DNA of 62,202 nucleotides. Source: an uncultured Bacteroidota bacterium. Its GTDB lineage: Bacteria > Bacteroidota > Bacteroidia > Chitinophagales > Chitinophagaceae. Below, in pieces: positions 36,317 through 45,332 of the stretch. The notes beneath the pieces are model-generated. The model worked only from the letters and a program-made list of their open reading frames with translations. It had not been told where the DNA came from and searched no databases. How positions within the stretch are numbered: the stretch's first letter is position 1; the number at the start of each line of letters is the position of its first letter. The translations under genes were made by a program, and so were the position numbers. The DNA lies in NCBI GenBank assembly GCA_903926855.1, contig CAIYKV010000254.1:1-62202 (forward strand). Reading direction: 5' to 3'.

Positions 36317-37495
36317 CTATTTCCATTTCAACACAGTAAACACAATTTTGCGATAGCCATCTTTTTCGTACAAAATCCCTATTCTTTTCCTATCGATATT
36401 TACGATATCAGAATACGCTGTATAATCTGTAGCCTCTGTAACAGGGTTTTTATCTATCAGAAATTTTTTGGTCCAGCTATACCCTTCGTTATAGCTAATC
36501 CGTAAACTAAGGTGGTCTCTTTTTAAGGAATCTGCTGCATTACAAAATGCCAGGATAGCTTTTCCTTTTTTATAACCCAGTAATAGAATACTTGCTTCAT
36601 TAACCGGGTCTATCAGGGTTTTGTCAAAATAGCTGGTATCCCATGAATTGCCACCATCACTGCTTATAGAAATAATCCTGGCTTTAGTATCTCCTTTTTG
36701 ATTACGACTATTCATCATCAGCTTGTTTTCACTTAGTTGAACAGCAGTAGATTCATTACTGCCCGGTATGGTAACAGAACCGCTTATATGAAAAGTTTTC
36801 CCATGATCATCCGTATAAAAACCATGGGCGGAATAATCCGTGAATTTGGGTTTTGGTGCAGATTGAGAATGATTAGCGGCAACAAATATTCTTCCGTTAA
36901 AGCGACCTACTGAAAACTGTATAGCATGTCCGGGTGTATTGGCATAACTTCTCCAATCATCTTTAAAATTGTATAAGGGATTTATTTGAGGCTGATAAGG
37001 CTTATGTGTTTGTAGAGTGATATTTACTGCCTCACCCCAGGTAGCACCACCATCAACCGAAGTCTTATACCAGACTTCCCGTAAGCCATTGCCTTTTCTT
37101 ATTGCAGATTCCTGATTATTGCCTGTATTATAAAAAAGAAAAATTCTCCCTTTTGGATACTCTGGGTCTGTCAAATCTACAACAGGTGCGGGGTTACCCG
37201 CTTGTGAAACGCCTGCGTCCACAACGGTTTGTAACGGCCCCCAGCTGATACCCCCGTTACGACTCGCTTTCATAACAATTTTAATATTCCCAAAATCACC
37301 TGCTCCATTTACACGTCCTTCACAAAAAGCCAGTAAAGTTTTATCGGGTAACTGAATAATCGCAGGAATCCTGAAAGTATTAAATCCATTAGTACCCGAT
37401 TCAAATACAAGAATTTGTTTTTGGCCAACAACACATACAACTGTTGGCAGGATACAGAAAAGCAAAAAAATAATTCTTGAATACGCGGGCTTCAC
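36317..37495 (-). CDS. Exo-alpha-sialidase, GH33
   Basis: This 392-residue protein has a signal peptide and a six-bladed propeller with the sialidase hallmark FRIPAIIQLP (Arg of the triad) and Asp-boxes (ASRNGGISWG, SVDGGATWG, SSDGGNSW, SYNEGYSW). Later acidic and Tyr residues fit the GH33 active site. It would cleave terminal sialic acids from glycoconjugates. The start codon is GTG at 37495; no ATG lies before the signal peptide. It is in the same orientation as the glycosidase at 37596-40262, which lies upstream (100-base gap), so the two form a plausible glycan-degradation unit. Confidence 0.92.
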   Translation of the reverse strand: MKPAYSRIIFLLFCILPTVVCVVGQKQILVFESGTNGFNTFRIPAIIQLPDKTLLAFCEGRVNGAGDFGNIKIVMKASRNGGISWGPLQTVVDAGVSQAGNPAPVVDLTDPEYPKGRIFLFYNTGNNQESAIRKGNGLREVWYKTSVDGGATWGEAVNITLQTHKPYQPQINPLYNFKDDWRSYANTPGHAIQFSVGRFNGRIFVAANHSQSAPKPKFTDYSAHGFYTDDHGKTFHISGSVTIPGSNESTAVQLSENKLMMNSRNQKGDTKARIISISSDGGNSWDTSYFDKTLIDPVNEASILLLGYKKGKAILAFCNAADSLKRDHLSLRISYNEGYSWTKKFLIDKNPVTEATDYTAYSDIVNIDRKRIGILYEKDGYRKIVFTVLKWK

Positions 37496-37595
37496 TTTAT
37501 CGTGTGCTTTTATGTTTAATTAGTATAAAAATCATTTTGTAACAAATTCAAGCTGATCCATTTTACAAATGAGGGATCACTGAATGATAATTTAA

Positions 37596-40262
37596 TTAGG
37601 GCAGTTTCGTAATCCTGATACAATCCAACATAGCTGCATTCACCAATAGATTCATATTATTATTTTCCTCTTCAAAGCGAATGGTAAGCGAATGCCTTCC
37701 CTTGGTTACATACAGGGTTATTGAATTTGAAAATCCCCAGTTGCTCCACTCATCTTTCCCTCTTTGAGGAAAAACAAATATGCCCGCTTTTGAATCGTCA
37801 AGATATGCGGTCCGTATGGCACATTTATTCTCTGTATTCTTTGGCCCGTTTCCATTTGCATAGCGTATATCCACTAAATATTTTCCATCCTGCTCCACTT
37901 CTATAGGAATGGTAAGCGATGTGTTTTTTTCGGTAGAGATTTCTACAAAACCATTTCCCGAGTAACCTTTATAAGGCTCTTTTGAAGCTGCTGCAAAAGC
38001 TTCTATTTCAATCACCCGACTGTTTTCAGGGGTATAAGTGCCAATCGGCTCAGACAGAAATGATTCGATCCCTTTTGCATCTTTGGCAATTACTGCATAT
38101 TCATGAAATCCAGGTTCTGTAACTGCGAGGTTGGTAAAAGCCGTGTTAGTAAAGTATTTGCCATCTTTGATAATACTATAGGATATAGCCCCTTCAATCG
38201 CATCCCAGCTAATCATATTATTGGAGTAAGTAACTTTCGGCGCCTTGGGGCTAACATAATTCGGTTGTTTATTGATTACACCAGGCTCTTCATTATTCGC
38301 TAATAGAATCTTAACCAAATGTTTTCCGTGTAAGCTTGAGGACAGCTGATTGGTTTTTTCCAAAACCCCATCTACCGTAAATGAACGGATACTATTTCCA
38401 AAACCCTCCATCTCAATATCTAAAACAGCATCCCGATATGTAAAATTTGTCAGGGTTCTCTTACCTGTTAAGGATTTGGGAACAAAGGGAGTGAATACCA
38501 ATTTATTCTCTTCAAAATGAATACCGAACAAAACTTTTTGAACAATACTGATATTGCCCGATAAGCTCCACAACATAATACTCGAATTGATCTGTGTGCC
38601 ATTATAGTCTCCATTATCCGCCACCAGATTTTCTTTATTGGTAAGGAATAAAGCAGCGGGTCGATAAATATCCATGATACTTTCGGTAACGCCTTTCTCA
38701 TTACCCGCTTTAGCAGCAGCCCATAACCAGTAAGTTTGCACAAAAGGCCAAACAGCATTATTATGATAGGGCGGAATATTGGGTATTTGAGGATAGATAC
38801 AACTAATTCCAAAATCGGTAAGTGGCATATTGGCAACCATTTCAGCAGCTTTTTTTCTGTCGGCTATACCAAATACAATACATAATGCTTCGCCAAGTGC
38901 TTCTGACCTGGGAGATAACGATTTATGCGCTCGCCCATACAAGAACTGCCCATAATACTTTTTCTCGGGAATCCATAGATATTGATTGATCCCCTGCTTA
39001 ATATCAGCAGCAATCGCTTCATGTTTGATAGCAACCGCTTTTTGATTCAATAAAGTTGCCATTTTTGCCAATACCCGGTTTGCATTGTAATGAACAGCGT
39101 TGGTACCCAAACATTCGCTTTCAAAAATATCCGCCGGTTGCATCCACAATGGATAAGTTTGTTCACGCCAGTCTAAAAAGCTGGACTCACCTTTTACCAA
39201 CCCAGTATGTTTATCATATAAGGTTGCCAGATCATCCTCTATCGAATTCTTAATAATCTCATACGCCTGCTCTAGCCATTCTTTACTGCCCGTAATCAGG
39301 TATATCTCCCATGCAGCGGTAGCCCAGATCATTCTATCAGAACTTACCGGCCATGCTCCGCCGGTTCCTGTATCCTGAATGATCCTTTTTCTCTTATTTA
39401 CTTTTTTGAGTAAACTATTCATGGCCACCCTTGGCTGCAGGTGAGCCATCGATAATAAAATACTATAACTGATATCTCGGGTCCAAACCCCTCCCCATTC
39501 TTTTCCTGTTCTGAAAGTGCTGTCTTTTTCAATGGCTTTCAACATTTCTTCCAGCGATAAATGATAAATCGCATCTGAAATAGGATAGGGTGATGAATAT
39601 TGCGGATAAGCAGAAATATCTTTTGTCAACACCCATTCCGCATCGGTATGTTTTTCATCTGAATATTTATTCAACACAATGGTGATCTCATATATTCCAT
39701 CTCCATTCGTATCGTGTAATTGTAATTCATGATGATTTTGTAGATTATCAAAATCCCAGATAAGTGGCGCGGTTCCTCCGGCAATAAAAATACCTTTGAA
39801 ATCTTCTTTATATATTTTATCGCCATTAAACGCTGTGTAGAATCCTTTTTCTGAAAATTGTTTCAATATATCCCTTGCATCTAAACGAATAGTCAGCTCA
39901 GTATTGGGCGCTAAATAGGATTCTCCTGTACCATCGGGCTGTAATTGTTTTCCAAATTGAATAACAGGTGTTGTCGCTTTACCATTTTTTGCTATCACCA
40001 TAAAATGATGATCCATACCCGATAGCATTTCGTTATCACGTCCATTGATTGCAAATTTGAATGCAATAGTGGCCGATTGAAAGTTATTAGCGGGACTCTG
40101 GTAATTACTTACCAAATGATTGGGTGAGAGCGCTTTTGACATATAATTTCCCTGCACTACTTTATCCGCTTCAACGCTAAAATGATTGGAATGATAAATA
40201 CTTTGCGTAAAACTCATAACAGAAACAATCGTAGTTATCAGGGTTAGACTGATTTTTTTCAT
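37596..40262 (-). CDS. Six-hairpin glycosidase with FN3-like and galactose-binding-like domains
   Basis: This protein of about 888 residues has a signal peptide (MKKISLTLITTIVSVMSF) and an N-terminal beta-sandwich to about 230. The (alpha/alpha)6 catalytic barrel (about 250-620) contains GGVWTRDISYSILLSMAH, DTGTGGAWPVSSDRMIWATA and GESSFLDWREQTYPLWM, as in a Bacteroidota group near GH63/trehalase-like enzymes; the exact family and substrate are open. After a linker come an FN3-like domain (APKVTYSNNMISWDAIEGAI) and a C-terminal galactose-binding-like domain (VIEIEAFAAASKEPYKGYSG) of CBM6/35 type. It likely acts outside the cell. The ATG at 40262 is used; a TTG nine bases upstream is in frame. 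Confidence 0.82.
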   Translation of the reverse strand: MKKISLTLITTIVSVMSFTQSIYHSNHFSVEADKVVQGNYMSKALSPNHLVSNYQSPANNFQSATIAFKFAINGRDNEMLSGMDHHFMVIAKNGKATTPVIQFGKQLQPDGTGESYLAPNTELTIRLDARDILKQFSEKGFYTAFNGDKIYKEDFKGIFIAGGTAPLIWDFDNLQNHHELQLHDTNGDGIYEITIVLNKYSDEKHTDAEWVLTKDISAYPQYSSPYPISDAIYHLSLEEMLKAIEKDSTFRTGKEWGGVWTRDISYSILLSMAHLQPRVAMNSLLKKVNKRKRIIQDTGTGGAWPVSSDRMIWATAAWEIYLITGSKEWLEQAYEIIKNSIEDDLATLYDKHTGLVKGESSFLDWREQTYPLWMQPADIFESECLGTNAVHYNANRVLAKMATLLNQKAVAIKHEAIAADIKQGINQYLWIPEKKYYGQFLYGRAHKSLSPRSEALGEALCIVFGIADRKKAAEMVANMPLTDFGISCIYPQIPNIPPYHNNAVWPFVQTYWLWAAAKAGNEKGVTESIMDIYRPAALFLTNKENLVADNGDYNGTQINSSIMLWSLSGNISIVQKVLFGIHFEENKLVFTPFVPKSLTGKRTLTNFTYRDAVLDIEMEGFGNSIRSFTVDGVLEKTNQLSSSLHGKHLVKILLANNEEPGVINKQPNYVSPKAPKVTYSNNMISWDAIEGAISYSIIKDGKYFTNTAFTNLAVTEPGFHEYAVIAKDAKGIESFLSEPIGTYTPENSRVIEIEAFAAASKEPYKGYSGNGFVEISTEKNTSLTIPIEVEQDGKYLVDIRYANGNGPKNTENKCAIRTAYLDDSKAGIFVFPQRGKDEWSNWGFSNSITLYVTKGRHSLTIRFEEENNNMNLLVNAAMLDCIRITKLP

Positions 40263-40342
40263 AATACTCAAATTTACTTAAAACGGAAAGAGAAATAGTC
40301 ATAGAAAAAGAACATTTTAGGCAGTGTTGTTATTTTCCTGTT

Positions 40343-40350
40343 TACTTTTG
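40343..40350 (+). promoter_or_regulatory. Possible -7 box placing the GNAT start at +1
   Basis: TACTTTTG matches TAnnTTTG and ends only four bases before the ATG at 40355. If used, the transcript would be leaderless. A TTG lies 13 bases further upstream, too close for a normal -33 spacing, so the match may be chance. Confidence 0.25.
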
Positions 40351-40354
40351 AAAT

Positions 40355-41035
40355 ATGATCTCAGCATTAAATAACCCGGTATGGGAAGCTCTTTCCACAG
40401 AACAAGCTTCTTTTAATATTGGAAACGGAATCGTAAAATACTTTCCGCAGGATATTGCCCCATTTATCGGTATGCAGAACTGGGACGAAATAGATAAAAA
40501 GATATTACTCGAACAAATTCTCTCTAACAGGTCTTTTTCGGTAATGATTGCCAATGAGATTACCCTCCCATCCTTTGTTCAAATCATTTTTACAACACCC
40601 CTTTATCAGATGTATTGCCCGGTATTACAGCCTTTTATTCTTCCCGCTGTAAAGGTCAGGAATTTACAGGATACGGATATACCAGAAATGTTAACCCTCA
40701 CAGCTTTAACCAAGCCCGGTCCCTTCTACGAGAATACAATCCGGTTGGGTCATTATTATGGCATATTTCATGAAGATAAACTGGTTGCGATGACAGGTGA
40801 GCGATTAAAATTGACTGGCTATACAGAAACCAGTGCAGTTTGTACACATCCCGATTACCTTGGCAAGGGTTATGCTTCCCATTTGCTATCGCATGCTTCA
40901 GAAAAAGTTTTACAAAACGGTCAGATTCCTTTTCTGCATGTAAGAAAAGACAATCTTCGGGCAATACAGGTATATGAAAAACTTGGTTTTCAGAAAAGGG
41001 CCTCTGTATATTTTGCTATTTTTAAAACGCTCTGA
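40355..41035 (+). CDS. GNAT (FR47-like) N-acetyltransferase
   Basis: This 226-residue protein has a variable N-terminal half and a C-terminal GNAT domain with SAVCTHPDYLGKGYASHLL (acetyl-CoA loop, about 165-182) and DNLRAIQVYEKLGFQKR, the FR47-like ending. The substrate is unknown. It is divergent from the six-hairpin glycosidase. Confidence 0.88.
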   Translation: MISALNNPVWEALSTEQASFNIGNGIVKYFPQDIAPFIGMQNWDEIDKKILLEQILSNRSFSVMIANEITLPSFVQIIFTTPLYQMYCPVLQPFILPAVKVRNLQDTDIPEMLTLTALTKPGPFYENTIRLGHYYGIFHEDKLVAMTGERLKLTGYTETSAVCTHPDYLGKGYASHLLSHASEKVLQNGQIPFLHVRKDNLRAIQVYEKLGFQKRASVYFAIFKTL

Positions 41036-41185
41036 ACTTTCTCTATTCTCGTTACAGGTTAGGCCGTCTGTTGCTTACTTCAACATGATTAAGATCATAT
41101 CTATTGAGCAAATTCATTTTTATCTTTATTTCAGGTGTATTGTATGTCAGCCACTAGGGTAAATCACTGAATAAAAATTCGAATC

Positions 41186-42982
41186 ATGTCTGTAGTAGCT
41201 TCTGTAAAAAAGCAATCATTCCTTTGGTTACGGATGGTTTCCGTACTAATTGACTTTTCCGCAATATATAGCATCACGATTTTACTGGCAGCATTGATTT
41301 ATACAATCGTATATATCGATTATGATACTATACTCATCATCGTTTTTATTGCATACTATTTTGTTTCTTATTTATTTTTCGATGGAAAAACCCCTGCCAA
41401 ATCTATAACAGGCATTGAGGTAGGGAAAATGGATAGAGCTGCTCTTTCCTTCAAGAATATTTTCTTGCGAGAGTTTCTTGCAAAAGGTGTATTGGGTTTA
41501 CTTCTGCCTCTCTGGATTCTCAACCATGTTTTCCCTCTTAAAGTAATCTTATTTACTGTGGCTGTCTTTATTCTACTCCTGGCAGTTTCTTTACTTCTGC
41601 TGCTGATTTTTAAACGCTGCTGGTGGGAGATGATGTCACTAACGCAAACCAGTAAAGCAGCAGCACCCAAAAAAGCAGTACAACATGCATTTATTTTTAT
41701 AACGGTTGTGCTATTACTTTCTGTTTGCTATACAATACTTCCTTATACGATTGGAAAGAAACAAATTCAGACTTCTTTTTCATATCCTGCTTACCCGGAA
41801 ACCAACGAAATCAAGCAGTACACCCATTTTATTAAAACAGAAGCGAATAATCCGGTTGATTACTTATTCGGGCTGTTTCAAAAAAATGACCTGGTGGTTC
41901 TTTCAGAGCGGATGCATACAGAATACACGCAATATGAATTACTAGACAAAGTGATTTCTGATCCTCGCTTTATAAAAGAGGTAGGTAATATATTTACAGA
42001 ATGCGGATCAGTCAGTTTTCAGGATACGCTGAATACCTATCTCCATACTGTTTATAAAACAGAAGACGATTTAAACAAAGCCACGGCTTTCTTACAGAGA
42101 AACAGTAATGCAATATGGCCATTATGGGACAATACCAATTTGTTTGATCTGCTAAAAAAAGTAAATACACTAAATGCAGCATTGCCGGATAGCGAAAAAA
42201 TCAATTGGTATTTTACTGATCTGGAAGTGAATTGGGAAACCATGACGCATGAAAAATTTATACAGTCATATACGAACCCATTACGGGATAGCCTGATGGC
42301 AGTACATTCCATTATACATTACCAGGAAAATATTGCACAACACAAAAGAAAGAAAGGCCTTGTAATCATGAATACCCGTCATGGATATGGACTAATTGAT
42401 GAAAAGTTCGGGAAAAGTATACAACAAAAATACCTGGGCACAGCCGCTTTTTTAATGCGAAGTTTTCCGGGAAAAGTAGCTACTGTGCTGATTAATTCGG
42501 TATCCATACAATATGGTTACCTGTTTACCCCTATACAAAATGGGAAGTGGGATCGTGCATTTGAACTTGTAGGAAATCCGGAAAAAGGGTTTGATTTTAA
42601 GGGTAGTCCTTTTGGAGAAGATGTATTTGATGCAGGATTTTTTAGTAAACAATCTCTCAGGTATCAGGATGTATTTACAGGATTTATCTTTTACAAGCCA
42701 TTGTCAAAACACATTGAACGCAATGGGTTCCCGCATGAATTTGATGGGTTTGAAGATACTGCATTGCGCAGACAGGCCTGTGTAAACAAAGAAACAGCAG
42801 AGTCCTACAAGAACTATATTTTACTATATAAACAACATCCTGAAATGCCGGTTGTGAATGGTCAGGTAAAATACGCTTTTATGTATAACCTGATTAATAT
42901 TGAACTTGTACCAGTGTTGTTAGTCCTCACTTACCTGATAGCAGCTATATTTTTTATCAGAAAGAGAATTAAAAAGGAATAG
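41186..42982 (+). CDS. RDD membrane domain fused to an erythromycin-esterase-like domain
   Basis: This 598-residue protein has an unusual layout. Residues about 10-190 form a membrane domain with RDD features (RMVSVLIDFSAIYSI, LFFDGKTPAKSITGIEVG) and four or five helices. Residues about 200-560 are predicted soluble and resemble the EreA/ChaN/TraB-type fold, with LVVLSERMHTEYTQYELLD (Glu241, His244 in a GExxH-like pattern), TDLEVNW and VIMNTRHGYGL. A last hydrophobic helix (about 573-592) closes it. I know no named family with this combination. It may be a membrane-tethered hydrolase. It converges on a small secreted protein across a hairpin that begins at its stop. Confidence 0.7.
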   Translation: MSVVASVKKQSFLWLRMVSVLIDFSAIYSITILLAALIYTIVYIDYDTILIIVFIAYYFVSYLFFDGKTPAKSITGIEVGKMDRAALSFKNIFLREFLAKGVLGLLLPLWILNHVFPLKVILFTVAVFILLLAVSLLLLLIFKRCWWEMMSLTQTSKAAAPKKAVQHAFIFITVVLLLSVCYTILPYTIGKKQIQTSFSYPAYPETNEIKQYTHFIKTEANNPVDYLFGLFQKNDLVVLSERMHTEYTQYELLDKVISDPRFIKEVGNIFTECGSVSFQDTLNTYLHTVYKTEDDLNKATAFLQRNSNAIWPLWDNTNLFDLLKKVNTLNAALPDSEKINWYFTDLEVNWETMTHEKFIQSYTNPLRDSLMAVHSIIHYQENIAQHKRKKGLVIMNTRHGYGLIDEKFGKSIQQKYLGTAAFLMRSFPGKVATVLINSVSIQYGYLFTPIQNGKWDRAFELVGNPEKGFDFKGSPFGEDVFDAGFFSKQSLRYQDVFTGFIFYKPLSKHIERNGFPHEFDGFEDTALRRQACVNKETAESYKNYILLYKQHPEMPVVNGQVKYAFMYNLINIELVPVLLVLTYLIAAIFFIRKRIKKE

Positions 42983-43014
42983 CACCCCGCCGCTTTTTCA
43001 ACACCAGGGTGCTA
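42980..43014. terminator. Possible convergent-gene terminator
   Basis: TAGCACCC and GGGTGCTA are perfect eight-base arms separated by 19 bases. The first arm contains the TAG stop of the RDD fusion and the second lies just before the end of the minus-strand gene at 43022. The loop is long and there is no strong T-run. Confidence 0.4.
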
Positions 43015-43021
43015 AAGCTGT

Positions 43022-43423
43022 TTAATTATCCAATTTAGTTAATTGATAATCTCCTTCTCCGTATTGATCCGTTTTCCAGTGAATCTTGATTACTCCGCCT
43101 TCGAGTTTACCGGTTGCCTTTACTTCAATACCACTGTAATCGTGCGTAAATTCAATAGTATATCCTTTCACTTTGCCATCTCTTAGCGGCGAATTTCCAT
43201 TACTAGATTGGTATTCTCCCGTTAATGAATCTGCAGATACTTTAAAAATGGCAACAAATTCGATAGATCCATTGGCTGTTTCAGCTACTCCTTTCCATTT
43301 CCCGGTTATCTGGTGGGTAGAATCATTTATTATTTTATGCGCATCTACGTTTCCAATAGAAGTATTGGCAAAAGCAAATGAAGACAGGCAAAAGATCAGC
43401 AAGCAGGCAAATAGGGTTTTCAT
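43022..43423 (-). CDS. Small secreted lipocalin-like protein
   Basis: This 133-residue protein has a signal peptide (MKTLFACLLIFCLSSFAFAN) and a small beta-rich domain with ITGKWKGVAETANGSIEFV and LTGEYQSSNGNSPL. The GKWKG opening and alternating strands resemble a calycin/lipocalin-like barrel used for binding or surface roles in Bacteroidota. The next gene (43498) begins a similar domain with GKWRGTLTYLD. Function unknown. Confidence 0.6.
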   Translation of the reverse strand: MKTLFACLLIFCLSSFAFANTSIGNVDAHKIINDSTHQITGKWKGVAETANGSIEFVAIFKVSADSLTGEYQSSNGNSPLRDGKVKGYTIEFTHDYSGIEVKATGKLEGGVIKIHWKTDQYGEGDYQLTKLDN

Positions 43424-43497
43424 CGTTTTTATTTGTATTTAGATACTCAATAATACTCGTTTTCTTTCTGAAATCAAAATGAAATCTGGTTAGCAGG

Positions 43498-44415
43498 CTA
43501 GTGATCATAACTAACTACTTTCGATAAACGCCATTTGTCATTATCATTTTTCCAGATCATCAGAAATCGAAATTCTCCGATCTCTAATTTCCCATTTTCC
43601 ATATGCTTAAACAGGTGCTTCCCGATTTCGATAGCCCCATAGTTTTTAATGGGGTGAACTTCCAAACTTCCTTTCACCAATTCGCGGGTCAGTTTATTCT
43701 CATTGTTAAACATGGTTTGAAAATTCCGGAAAACGGTTTCATAATCCAGTAACCCGCCATTATCCTGAAACCATTCCAGGTTTTCTGTAAAGTATTTTTT
43801 AAACTCTGGCATATTCTGGGTATTGTAGGCGGCGAATACCAGACTATCTAGTTGAGCTATTTTGGTAAACAAAGCTTTATCTGTGAGAGCTACTTTCACC
43901 TCTTTGGTAAACAGGTACTCATTTCTTTTGATCCATGTATCTGTTCCAATGAATTTTACTTCTTTTTTGATAGAAAACCCATTTCCTTCCAGGGAATAAG
44001 TATGCCTGATTATAGCAACTTTGTTCTCATTCCCATCTACACCTTCATATTCAGTAAGAATTGTAAAATCACCTGAACGGGTCAGTTTTTGAGAAGCGAT
44101 CTTTTCTTTGTTAAACAAAGTCCCGTTTTTTTCGATTACCAGAGTATCTTTTTCATTGGCTTTGGGCTCATCCGGGTATTCATATGATCTGATTAAACCC
44201 GATTGATTTTCTGTAAAGCTGAAAATAATATCTGCCGGCATCGTATAGGGCTTGCCGGATGTATAATCAAGATAGGTTAAGGTTCCTCTCCATTTACCGA
44301 TTGATTTCTGAAGATCAGAAATTGTAAGTATATGGTTCATTGATTGGGCATTTCCAAAAATTACCATCCCTGATAAGCTTATCATCCAAAGGGTTAGGAT
44401 AAGAGATTTTTTCAT
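43498..44415 (-). CDS. Secreted protein with lipocalin-like and NTF2-like domains
   Basis: This 305-residue protein has a signal peptide (MKKSLILTLWMISLSGMVIF, then NAQS). The first domain (about 35-175) opens IGKWRGTLTYLD, like the lipocalin-like neighbour. A C-terminal NTF2/SnoaL-like domain (about 185-305) follows, with LDSLVFAAYNTQNMPEFKKY and NDNDKWRLSKVVSYDH. No catalytic residues are assigned. It lies about 75 bases upstream of its neighbour on the same strand, so a two-gene unit is likely. Confidence 0.7.
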   Translation of the reverse strand: MKKSLILTLWMISLSGMVIFGNAQSMNHILTISDLQKSIGKWRGTLTYLDYTSGKPYTMPADIIFSFTENQSGLIRSYEYPDEPKANEKDTLVIEKNGTLFNKEKIASQKLTRSGDFTILTEYEGVDGNENKVAIIRHTYSLEGNGFSIKKEVKFIGTDTWIKRNEYLFTKEVKVALTDKALFTKIAQLDSLVFAAYNTQNMPEFKKYFTENLEWFQDNGGLLDYETVFRNFQTMFNNENKLTRELVKGSLEVHPIKNYGAIEIGKHLFKHMENGKLEIGEFRFLMIWKNDNDKWRLSKVVSYDH

Positions 44416-44509
44416 TCAGTTTATATTTGTAACATGCTATAACGGAAAATACCAGAATTTGTTACAAAATTTAGGTTGTAGCAAATAAAAGGCTAGGTGT
44501 TGTACTTTA

Positions 44510-44517
44510 TAGATTTG
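44510..44517 (+). promoter_or_regulatory. Possible -7 box upstream of TauE/SafE gene
   Basis: TAGATTTG matches TAnnTTTG and lies 37 bases before the ATG at 44555. No clear -33 TTTG at normal spacing was found. Confidence 0.35.
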
Positions 44518-44554
44518 TAAAAAGACTGTAATATATTCCATCTAATATCATCAT

Positions 44555-45307
44555 ATGAATATCATTACCCTTTACTCTCTAACTCAATGGCTGCTGATCT
44601 TATTGGCTGCTTTTATTATTGGCATGAGTAAAGCGGGACTCAAAGGGGTAGATATGCTGAGTGTTACCCTGATGGCTTTTGTATTTGGTAGCAAATCTTC
44701 CACAGGTATTGTTTTACCACTTTTATGCATGGCAGATATTGCTGCGGTGCTGTATTATAACAGGCACGCACAATGGAAACACTTCTGGAAATTAGTGCCC
44801 TGGATGATGGTCGGAATTTTATTGGGTGTATACCTGGGTAAGGATATGAATGAGGTTGTATTCAGAAAAATAATGGCCCTCATCATTTTAATAACCATTG
44901 TTATCGTAGTAGTTATGGAATACCGAAAAACAGTGCAGCCACCGAAAAGCCCATTTTTTGCAGTTAGCTCCGGACTGGCAGCAGGTTTTACTACCATGCT
45001 GGGTAATCTGGCGGGTGCATTTGCCAATCTATATTTTTTGGCTATGCAAATGCCCAAAAATGATTTTATTGGTACGGCAGCCTGGATATTTTTATTTATG
45101 AATCTTTTCAAACTGCCTTTTCAGATTTTTTACTGGAATAATATCAATGTAGAAAGTATAAAAATTGACCTGTTAGTCTTACCATTTTTAGCAGGCGGGT
45201 TTGGGGTAGGAATACGAATAATCGGAAAAATTAAAGATGGCCAATACAGGAAGCTGGTAATTTTGTTAACCCTGATAGGTTCAATTATTATGCTAGTGAA
45301 AAGATAA
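44555..45307 (+). CDS. TauE/SafE family sulfite/organosulfonate exporter
   Basis: This 250-residue protein has about eight hydrophobic segments and the family pattern GMSKAGLKGVDMLSVTL, a glycine-rich re-entrant segment (PFFAVSSGLAAGFTTMLGNL, then AGAFANLYFLAM) and a Lys/Asp cytoplasmic loop. TauE/SafE proteins export sulfite, sulfoacetate or related anions. It is followed convergently by the Crp/Fnr gene. A SulP-type transporter lies nearby, so sulfur-oxyanion handling may be shared, but this is inference. Confidence 0.88.
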   Translation: MNIITLYSLTQWLLILLAAFIIGMSKAGLKGVDMLSVTLMAFVFGSKSSTGIVLPLLCMADIAAVLYYNRHAQWKHFWKLVPWMMVGILLGVYLGKDMNEVVFRKIMALIILITIVIVVVMEYRKTVQPPKSPFFAVSSGLAAGFTTMLGNLAGAFANLYFLAMQMPKNDFIGTAAWIFLFMNLFKLPFQIFYWNNINVESIKIDLLVLPFLAGGFGVGIRIIGKIKDGQYRKLVILLTLIGSIIMLVKR

Positions 45308-45332
45308 TCATGTAATGTAAAAATCTTGATTC

